This document shows, one piece after another, positions 18,245 through 25,215 of a DNA stretch of 64,000 bases. The translations under genes and the position numbers were made by a program. Numbering within the stretch: the stretch's first letter is position 1; every line of letters starts with the position of its first letter. The notes under the pieces are model-generated. The model was not told the origin of the DNA and ran no database searches. It saw only the letters and a program-made list of their open reading frames with translations. This DNA comes from a virus: IMG/VR virus record IMGVR_UViG_3300009149_000014, positions 52,186 to 116,185 of that record; one strand, written 5' to 3'.

Positions 18245-18630
18245 CAGCACGCTACGTAGGTTATAATCCTCCTTTTGTTGGTGGTCCTCAAAAGATCATG
18301 AGTCAACAAAAGGATGACCGACTGATTGCTAATGATGTGTTGCAGAATCTTTTGATTTTGCCCGGAGAATTACCATTTAGGCCGAATTTCGGTGTCAATT
18401 TGCGTAACTTCACATTCGAGAAGATGGCCTTACGCGATCTTGGTAGACTTGAACAAGAAATTCGAAATCAACTCATTCAAAATGATCCACGTCTCATTAT
18501 CAAAAAACTCGATTTGATTCCAGATTCTGATAAGGCGACTTTAAGTATAAATCTTATTGTCAGCCTCAAAGAAGATCCTGATCGTAATATCGAGATTAAA
18601 AGACTAATTCAAATTCTGACGAGAAACTAA
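18241..18630 (+). CDS. Baseplate wedge protein gp25-like
   Basis: A 129-residue protein overlapping the upstream gene by four bases. The segment LLILPGELPFRPNFGVNLRN followed by FTFE is diagnostic of the gp25/W family (PGE-x-P-x-x-P-x-F-G-x-x-L). T4 gp25 is 132 residues, so the length fits. It forms part of the inner wedge that starts sheath assembly. The gp6-like gene follows immediately, the same order as gp25/gp6-type pairs in other contractile tails. Confidence 0.85.
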   Translation: MTARYVGYNPPFVGGPQKIMSQQKDDRLIANDVLQNLLILPGELPFRPNFGVNLRNFTFEKMALRDLGRLEQEIRNQLIQNDPRLIIKKLDLIPDSDKATLSINLIVSLKEDPDRNIEIKRLIQILTRN

Positions 18631-18631
18631 A

Positions 18632-20233
18632 ATGACAACAGAAATCAAGTTGCCAACTGAGCCTAGAAGTTTTGCGATCGATCTTCCACCAGCTAATCTT
18701 CGGGCTCTCGATTTCTCAGCTCTTGATTATAACAATGCTCGCCAATCGATCATTGAATATCTTCGCACTTATTATCCACAAGATTTCAACGATTTTGTGG
18801 CTAGTAATGGTCTTATTATTTTGATCGATATTATTTCTGCAATGACTGATAAGTTATCGTTACGAAATGATCTTTTGGCTAATGAAGCTTTTCTTTCGAC
18901 TGCTGTTACTGAAGAGGCGGTTGAGAATCACTTACAATTGATTGGAGAACGAATCCGCCGTCAAACAGCATCAACTGTTGAAGTCGAAGTCACTGTTGAT
19001 CAGCCAGCCTTTACAGATGTCCGAATTCCATCAGGGGCTCAAGTTTCAACTATTGGCCCTGATGGAAATGAAGTCTATTATGAAATTTACAAAGGTCCTG
19101 GTGACTGGACTAATGAAATTATCATTCCGGCTGGTAAACGTGGTGTAGTAGCGTGGGGTATTCAGGGTCGATTTGCTGCTGCTTATACTGATATTGCTCT
19201 TGGCGGGCCGAATCAATCGTATGATCTTCCTGATGATGATATTTTGCCTGATCCAATATTTGTTGATATTACTTATGGTGGTGTGGTTCGTCGATGGAAG
19301 ACTGTGCTTGAACCGATTCAGAAATTTGGTGCTCAAGATGAGGTAGTGGAAGTTCAGTTTTTTACTACTATTGAGGGTCAACCTATAGCTCGGTTCATTT
19401 TTGGTGATGATTTGAACGGTAAAGCTCCGATTGCTGGCTCTCAAATTTCGATTTTATATCGAACTGGTGGTGGTACAGCTGGACGAATTGCAGCTGGTGC
19501 TATTGATCAATCACGTTCTGTACGTTTTGATAATCGTTCTGTTACAGTCAATTATCGTAACATCGCCCCTAGTGTAGGTGGTGCTAATCATGAATCAATT
19601 GCAGAAGCCAAACGCCGGGCTCCAAAGATTTATTCTTTGCACACTGTCGTTGTGACAGCTAATGATTATGTCACGTTTGCTAATAATTTCCAACATCCTT
19701 ACTATGGCACAATTGGTAAATCAGCTGTCATTTTGGAGACTTCTCCTAATCAAAATATTGTCGATCTATACGTTTTGGCTGTTGGTAATGATGGGTTGCC
19801 AGTTGCTGCCTCGGTTCAATTGAAAGAAGCTTTACAAAGTGCTCTTTCGTCGGTTAATGTTGTGACAGATGAAGTTCGAATAAAGGATGGATTGATTAAG
19901 GCGATCGATCTTAATGCCATTATTGTTTTGGATCGAAACTCTGATGCTCGGGTGGTGCGGAACAAGGTCAATCAAGCGTTCACCGAATTCTTTAGTTTAG
20001 AGAATTTCGACCTTGGTGAACCATTGTATATTTCGAATTTGATTGAGGTAATTGAAAGTATTGATGGCGTGCGGTACATAGATTTACAGTCTCCGAATAA
20101 GAATATTTTGGCTTCGAGTCAGCTGGCGACTGGTGATCCGAATTACGTTGGCGTGAATGAAATCATCACTTTGGGTAGTAGTAAGATAGACTTCTACTAC
20201 GACAACATCGCACCTGGCAATGCCACATTATGA
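18632..20233 (+). CDS. Baseplate wedge protein gp6/gpJ-like
   Basis: A 533-residue protein beginning one base after the gp25-like stop. The N-terminal helical region (DFVASNGLIILIDIISAMTD, LRNDLLANEAFLSTAV) and the central GGANHESIAEAKRRAPKIYS followed by VVTANDYVTFANNF are hallmarks of the Baseplate_J/gp6 family. The C-terminal part (LGEPLYISNLIEVIESIDGV) is also typical. T4 gp6 is 660 residues. The product should dimerise to make the iris-like ring that controls baseplate opening. Confidence 0.85.
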   Translation: MTTEIKLPTEPRSFAIDLPPANLRALDFSALDYNNARQSIIEYLRTYYPQDFNDFVASNGLIILIDIISAMTDKLSLRNDLLANEAFLSTAVTEEAVENHLQLIGERIRRQTASTVEVEVTVDQPAFTDVRIPSGAQVSTIGPDGNEVYYEIYKGPGDWTNEIIIPAGKRGVVAWGIQGRFAAAYTDIALGGPNQSYDLPDDDILPDPIFVDITYGGVVRRWKTVLEPIQKFGAQDEVVEVQFFTTIEGQPIARFIFGDDLNGKAPIAGSQISILYRTGGGTAGRIAAGAIDQSRSVRFDNRSVTVNYRNIAPSVGGANHESIAEAKRRAPKIYSLHTVVVTANDYVTFANNFQHPYYGTIGKSAVILETSPNQNIVDLYVLAVGNDGLPVAASVQLKEALQSALSSVNVVTDEVRIKDGLIKAIDLNAIIVLDRNSDARVVRNKVNQAFTEFFSLENFDLGEPLYISNLIEVIESIDGVRYIDLQSPNKNILASSQLATGDPNYVGVNEIITLGSSKIDFYYDNIAPGNATL

Positions 20234-20580
20234 TCAATTCATTAGAATACCAAACTAAAAATTGGGGTAAAACTGCTTGTCTGGGTGTCTACAATGATGT
20301 TATGGTCTGGCAAGCATTTGTCGAGAAAGGGCACAAGTGCAGTGTCCATCATCACGAGCAAGATTACAATGAAATTATCGTAGTGAATGGTATGCTTCGA
20401 ATTCACTTTTATGAGAATCCACCGAAAACTGAAGCTGAGTCTTTTATCGATTTGACCCCTGGAAGCCGTGTTACTATTCCACCGATGAAGGTTCATCAAT
20501 TTGAAGTTTTAGAAGATGGCGTGATAATGGAGCTTTACTGGCGTGACCACAACTTCGACATCGTGCGGCATAATGATTGA
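20230..20580 (+). CDS. Cupin-domain protein
   Basis: A 116-residue single-domain protein overlapping the gp6-like stop by four bases (ATGA). It has both cupin motifs: motif 1 HHHEQDYNEIIVVNGMLRI and motif 2 PGSRVTIPPMKVHQFEVL. The His and Glu residues that normally hold a metal are present (HHHE, NE, HQF). The function of cupins is diverse: sugar isomerase, dioxygenase or storage fold. Here it may modify a sugar or act as a structural fold. Its place at the end of the baseplate cluster is odd. Confidence 0.75.
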   Translation: MINSLEYQTKNWGKTACLGVYNDVMVWQAFVEKGHKCSVHHHEQDYNEIIVVNGMLRIHFYENPPKTEAESFIDLTPGSRVTIPPMKVHQFEVLEDGVIMELYWRDHNFDIVRHND

Positions 20581-20947
20581 TAATGACACGAATATTGAAT
20601 TATGGAATGTTCATTTCGACAATGATCAATTCAGTTATACATATATCAGTCAAGACAAAGCGATTCAATCGATTCAGACTTTTGCTGATTTGCAAATAAA
20701 TGATCAAATCGGCAATAAAAATGATATAATCGCTAAGATAGTTCAGAGCGTGAAGGATCAGCTCACTCGCAATTCTAGTGATGCTGTTCTTATGATTATG
20801 ATTGGGGATGCCAGAGTTTATATTAAAAGAATTACTCTGGATAGCCAAAACCCCGTGATTAAGGCATTGGTTTCTGTGTTTCCTCAAGTTAATGCTGAAA
20901 CACAGAAATTAATCAATGGATTATTCACTTCTCCATTATGTCTCTAA
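20573..20947 (+). CDS. Unknown small protein
   Basis: A 124-residue protein starting at ATG 20573, inside the end of the cupin gene. It mixes strands and helices (LWNVHFDNDQFSYTYISQ, IVQSVKDQLTRNSS, VLMIMIGDARVYIKRI). Family not recognised. The 3' end overlaps the opposite-strand gene at 20936 by 12 bases. Confidence 0.5.
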   Translation: MIDNDTNIELWNVHFDNDQFSYTYISQDKAIQSIQTFADLQINDQIGNKNDIIAKIVQSVKDQLTRNSSDAVLMIMIGDARVYIKRITLDSQNPVIKALVSVFPQVNAETQKLINGLFTSPLCL

Positions 20948-21226
20948 ATTCGGCAATAATTGATTCTTCATTTGCCGAGTAAACTGAGCCCCTAGTGCGG
21001 TAGTATCGTAAGGATGCCCCTGTGTGAACACAATTGGGGCATCCGAGTCGTGGGGTTTGAGTATGATAACAGCATCACATTCAGCTGGGACTTTCTCTTT
21101 GATGAGCTTCATTAGTTCCATCGTTGCTTCATCAAAGGTGTTTTCTGGTTGATTTTCTGCGTGTTGTTGAATAGCGGATTCAAGACTGCCATCTGCTAAC
21201 CCATCGATCGGATTTCTATCAGACAT
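20936..21226 (-). CDS. Unknown small minus-strand protein
   Basis: A 96-residue protein on the minus strand. The N-terminal 35 residues are acidic and polar; the rest looks like a compact alpha/beta domain (CDAVIILKPHDSDAPIVFTQ, then DTTALGAQFTRQMKNQLL). Its start codon overlaps the plus-strand start at 21225 by two bases (CATG), and its end overlaps the upstream plus-strand gene, so it is wedged without any spacer. Family not recognised; coding is supported by sensible composition and the tight packing. Confidence 0.5.
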   Translation of the reverse strand: MSDRNPIDGLADGSLESAIQQHAENQPENTFDEATMELMKLIKEKVPAECDAVIILKPHDSDAPIVFTQGHPYDTTALGAQFTRQMKNQLLPNLET

Positions 21227-21860
21227 GATTGATACTCTCTCTGTGACTTGTGAAGACGTTTACAAAATCTGCCAAAATCATTTTGCAATAGCTGGTATAC
21301 CGTTAAAACTGGCCAAGGGAACACCCCTAGAACTTAGTTACATCTGGAAACACATTCAAAGGCTTACCAACAAGTTCGTCGAATGGAACTTCACGATTGA
21401 TGAAATCGACGCTTATATAAAAATCGTCGCCCATAAACTAAGCATGATGCCACCTAAGCAACGCAGCATCCAAAATGCCATCAAAAACGATATGCTCGAA
21501 TACTGTTATTCTGAGCTGAAACGACAAAAGGATGATATTGGTAATTTGGTCGAGCAAATCGAACGCACACATAATTGGCTCATTTCAATCGCTGGAGCCG
21601 ATACACATTTGCAAGTATCGCATTTGACTAAGAGACATAAGCCAGGTTCATTGCCCAATATCGTCTTGTATTTTCAACAAGGGCGATTGAGCAAACAGTA
21701 CATTGCGTTCTCAGGACCATGCCGCGAAGCTCTTAATGTCATTGGTCGTCAAAACACCGTTGAAAGAAATTTCTGCCCAACTGACACCGCGTTGCATTTC
21801 ATTACGCAATACAAATTCAAAAACCTCACCCCTGCTATTAGAAAAGTTATTGGAGATTAA
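21225..21860 (+). CDS. Unknown protein upstream of ribonucleotide reductase
   Basis: A 211-residue, mainly helical protein (LELSYIWKHIQRLTNKFVEW, IDEIDAYIKIVAHKLSMMP), rich in Lys and Arg, with a later part containing VLYFQQGRLSKQYIAFSG. It ends three bases before the reductase gene, so the two are probably co-transcribed. A nucleic-acid-binding role is possible, but no family was recognised. Confidence 0.55.
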   Translation: MIDTLSVTCEDVYKICQNHFAIAGIPLKLAKGTPLELSYIWKHIQRLTNKFVEWNFTIDEIDAYIKIVAHKLSMMPPKQRSIQNAIKNDMLEYCYSELKRQKDDIGNLVEQIERTHNWLISIAGADTHLQVSHLTKRHKPGSLPNIVLYFQQGRLSKQYIAFSGPCREALNVIGRQNTVERNFCPTDTALHFITQYKFKNLTPAIRKVIGD

Positions 21861-21863
21861 TTA

Positions 21864-24800
21864 ATGTCCGTTCTTGCCTGTGATGTTACTGCTGACACGA
21901 TACACAACTCGACGCGAATCATTCGAAATGTTCTAGCAAATTACGAATTCGACGGGGGAACGGCACAGCAATTCGAATTAAGCAACGAATTCACCCAAGA
22001 TTACGCTAATCGAGATCCTGATTTTGGATACAACGGTTTAGGTGCAGTCACTTATTATCGGACTTACTCGCGAATCAAAGAAAACGGTAAGAAAGAACGC
22101 TTCTGGGAGATGGCCAAACGAGTCGTCAACGGAACATTCGAAATCCAACGCCGTCATTGCCACAGATTCCATTTGCCATGGGATCGGATGCGAGCCCAAG
22201 ACAGTGCCCAAGAAATGTTCGAACGCATGTGGGCCTTCAAATTTCTTCCGCCCGGACGTGGATTATGGGTCATGGGCACCCCATTCATGTGGCGAGCCGG
22301 TGGTGCTGGTCTGAACAATTGTTTCGCACACGAGACGGAATTTATCACCAGGGAAGGCATCAAAAGACTTGGTGATTGTGTTAACACAACCCAGAAGATT
22401 CTGACTTCTGGTGGTAAATGGGTTGACGCTAAGATTAAAAGTTTTGGCGAACAACCTCTCACTAAAGTGGTTTTGCGTCGTGGTCGTTGGCGTAAGACCA
22501 TTTATGCTACTCCAGATCACCGTTGGTTCGTGCATTCAAAATCTCGAAAATTTGCAACAGTCGGTGCTGCAGACGATTCAAAAAATGCTTGCACTCGTGA
22601 ATGTACCACAGATGAGCTAAAAGACGGGCTTCGTTTATCGATGAATTTTGGGCAAGGAATTAATAATACCAATCTTCGCCCTAGTGCTTTTGGTGTTGCT
22701 CACGGCATTTGTTTTGGAGACGGCACTACTGGATCTGATAATGAAAGCCATGGAACTTACCTGTACCTGTGTAAGCCAAAAGATGAGCAACTAGAACGCT
22801 TTTTCTTGGCTTCTCATCGCACCGAGGCTCCCGAGAGGGGCGAACATGGTGCGATACGTGTCGCTGATCTTCCAAGGGCTTTCCGGAGGTCTCCAGACTT
22901 AAATGAGTCTATGACTTATTTGTATGGATTTTTGTGTGGTTACTTTGCTGCTGACGGAGACGTCACAGATAAAGGAACCGTGAGAATCTCGTCTTCCGAA
23001 CGTGAGAACTTGGAACTTGTGCGATCGATTTGTGCTATCCTTGGGATTGGTGTATTTGAAATCTCGCAAGGTCTTCAAACCATCAAAAAAGATGGTCAAG
23101 TCAAGAAATTCGTTGGATATCGATTGACTTTAATGGCCGAGCATCTTAATTCGGAATTCTTTTTAATCGATGAACATCGTGTGAGATTCGAAAATCGGAT
23201 TCAGTCTAGCCGCAAGAAAGTTCCAACCCATCAATCATGGTATGTCGACTCCGTTGAATCGACCTGTCGGACAGAAGAAGTCTTTTGTCCACAAGTGCCA
23301 GAAACTTACTGTTTCACACTTGCTGGGAACATTCTCACTGGTAATTGCGGATTTGTCTCCACTAATGACAACTTCCATGAAGACCCCGCTCAACCATTTG
23401 CTTTTGCTATGGACATGCTCATGCTCGGTGTTGGTATTGGCTTCGATACCAAAGGAGCGGATTACGTGATGATTCGCAAGCCAGTGAATCGCACCACTCG
23501 TTACATTGTCGATGATAGCCGTGAAGGCTGGGTTTTGGCTCTTACTGATTTGATTCACTCTTATACTATCAATCCAGAACTCGGTAGATTCGAATTCGAT
23601 TTCAGTGAGATCCGACCAGCTGGAACTCCAATCAAGGGATTCGGTGGTGAAGCATCTGGACCGGCTGAACTTGAAAAACTGTTAAATCGAGCCTCAGATT
23701 TCTTTGGCAATCTTGTCGGTCGACGCATGAACAGTGTCGATATTACTGACATGATGAATATGGTCGGTAAATGTGTTGTGGCTGGAAATGTTCGTCGAAG
23801 TGCAGAAATTGCGTTTGGCTTCCCAGACGATATTGAATATCGCTCGATGAAGAATCCAACTCGTGATCTTACACCAGAAGAAATCGGCCAATTTTACGAA
23901 GTCACCGGCAAACTGTATGCTGAAAATCGTTACGTTGCCACTTTCGACGACTTCGCTAATACCACCATCGCACTCGAAAAACGTCAACGGTGTATCGACG
24001 TCTGGAACGCCTGTAATGATCGACGTTGGGCTTCTAACAATTCAGTCTTTGCTGATGTTGGCATGGATTACACCGATGTTGGTCAGCAGACTGCTGCCAA
24101 TGGTGAACCCGGTTATATCTGGTTGAACAACATGCGAGATTATGGTCGTATGATTGATGGTCGTCAACCGGGGATTGATGGTCGTGTGATGGGTGCCAAT
24201 CCTTGCGTTGAGCAAAATCTCGAATCATATGAGTTATGCTGCTTAGCTGAATCTTTCCCGTCGAAGCATGATGATGAAGACGACTACATGCGTACTATCA
24301 AATACGCCTACATGTACGCTAAGACTGTGACACTACTCCCAACTCACAACGATCGTACTAATCGTGTAATGTTGCGAAATCGTCGAATTGGCTTGAGCCA
24401 AAGCGGTATTGTTCAAGGCTTCGAAAAATTCGGACGTCGCAGATACTTGCAGAATTTCTGTGATGCGGCGTACAGTGAGATCCGACGTTGGGATAACATC
24501 TACAGCGAGTGGCTTGCTTGTCGAGAAAGTATAAAGGTGACGAGTGTCAAACCGAGCGGCACAGTTAGTTTATTGGCTGGCGTGGCTCCTGGTATTCACT
24601 TTCCAGAGGCACGATCCTATTGGCGTCGAATGCGGCTTAATAAGAGCCATTCGTTGGTGCGAATCCTTGCCGAGGCAGGTTATCATATTGAGCCTTCTTT
24701 TACTGATCCAGACAATACAGTTGTCGTCAAATTCGGCGTCGAAGACGAAGGGGTACGTCCTGTAGAAGATGTGTCCGTCTGGGAACAAATGGACAATGTT

Positions 24801-25091
24801 GTTGCTCTACAACACTACTGGGCCGATAATGCGGTGAGCGTTACTATCAAGTTCGCTCCTCATGAAGCCAAAGACATTCCAAAGATTCTTGAACATTATG
24901 AAGATCGAATTAAAGCAGTGAGTTTCCTTCCAAAGACCAATCATGGTTACGTGCAGGCTCCTTATGAGGCTGCAGATCGCCAAGAGGTCCGTGATTACAA
25001 CGCTGGTTTGCGACCAATCGACATGTCTCAATTGCTTGAAGAAGGGGTCGGTGAGAAGTATTGTGATTCTGATAAGTGCGTTCTGAATTAA
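21864..25091 (+). CDS. nrdJ: Class II (B12-dependent) ribonucleoside-triphosphate reductase with intein
   Basis: A 1075-residue precursor; removing the 342-residue intein leaves 733 residues, close to the 739 of the Lactobacillus leichmannii enzyme. Conserved features are NN-CGFVST (Cys 495 of the precursor, equivalent to Cys119), NPCVEQ (Cys 781, equivalent to radical Cys408, with Glu 783 like Glu410), ELCC (Cys 792, equivalent to Cys419), SVKPSGTVSLLAG, and a C-terminal C-x4-C pair (CDSDKC) like Cys731/Cys736. It reduces ribonucleoside triphosphates to deoxy forms using adenosylcobalamin and needs no second subunit or oxygen. It supplies dNTPs for phage replication. Followed by a terminator. 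Confidence 0.92.
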   Translation: MSVLACDVTADTIHNSTRIIRNVLANYEFDGGTAQQFELSNEFTQDYANRDPDFGYNGLGAVTYYRTYSRIKENGKKERFWEMAKRVVNGTFEIQRRHCHRFHLPWDRMRAQDSAQEMFERMWAFKFLPPGRGLWVMGTPFMWRAGGAGLNNCFAHETEFITREGIKRLGDCVNTTQKILTSGGKWVDAKIKSFGEQPLTKVVLRRGRWRKTIYATPDHRWFVHSKSRKFATVGAADDSKNACTRECTTDELKDGLRLSMNFGQGINNTNLRPSAFGVAHGICFGDGTTGSDNESHGTYLYLCKPKDEQLERFFLASHRTEAPERGEHGAIRVADLPRAFRRSPDLNESMTYLYGFLCGYFAADGDVTDKGTVRISSSERENLELVRSICAILGIGVFEISQGLQTIKKDGQVKKFVGYRLTLMAEHLNSEFFLIDEHRVRFENRIQSSRKKVPTHQSWYVDSVESTCRTEEVFCPQVPETYCFTLAGNILTGNCGFVSTNDNFHEDPAQPFAFAMDMLMLGVGIGFDTKGADYVMIRKPVNRTTRYIVDDSREGWVLALTDLIHSYTINPELGRFEFDFSEIRPAGTPIKGFGGEASGPAELEKLLNRASDFFGNLVGRRMNSVDITDMMNMVGKCVVAGNVRRSAEIAFGFPDDIEYRSMKNPTRDLTPEEIGQFYEVTGKLYAENRYVATFDDFANTTIALEKRQRCIDVWNACNDRRWASNNSVFADVGMDYTDVGQQTAANGEPGYIWLNNMRDYGRMIDGRQPGIDGRVMGANPCVEQNLESYELCCLAESFPSKHDDEDDYMRTIKYAYMYAKTVTLLPTHNDRTNRVMLRNRRIGLSQSGIVQGFEKFGRRRYLQNFCDAAYSEIRRWDNIYSEWLACRESIKVTSVKPSGTVSLLAGVAPGIHFPEARSYWRRMRLNKSHSLVRILAEAGYHIEPSFTDPDNTVVVKFGVEDEGVRPVEDVSVWEQMDNVVALQHYWADNAVSVTIKFAPHEAKDIPKILEHYEDRIKAVSFLPKTNHGYVQAPYEAADRQEVRDYNAGLRPIDMSQLLEEGVGEKYCDSDKCVLN
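22320..23345 (+). mobile_element. Intein in ribonucleotide reductase with LAGLIDADG endonuclease
   Basis: A 342-residue insert. It begins with Cys (CFAHETEFIT), has the TPDHRW block B, two endonuclease motifs (VAHGICFGDGT and LCGYFAADGDV, both with the catalytic Asp) and ends with VFCPQVPETYCFTL and GNILTGN before Cys +1. The splice junction lies directly before the redox Cys equivalent to Cys119 of the Lactobacillus enzyme, so the enzyme is inactive until spliced. Both endonuclease motifs look intact, so homing activity may persist. Confidence 0.92.
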
Positions 25092-25118
25092 CTTGAATTG
25101 ATTAGCTTGTGATATAAT

Positions 25119-25165
25119 AGACCCTAGGTAATTTCCTCCAAAATTATCTAGGGTCTTTCTGTTTT
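25119..25165 (+). terminator. Terminator between reductase and helicase genes
   Basis: AGACCCTAGGTAATTT pairs with AAAATTATCTAGGGTCT around a CCTCC loop, followed by TTCTGTTTT. An extended -10-like TGATATAAT sits just before the stem (25110-25118), but a start there would fall inside the hairpin and there is no clear -35 box. Confidence 0.75.
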
Positions 25166-25215
25166 AGAATTACCAGACGTGTTATTACCTCAGTGATTAA
25201 CCTTGAGGACTGAGT

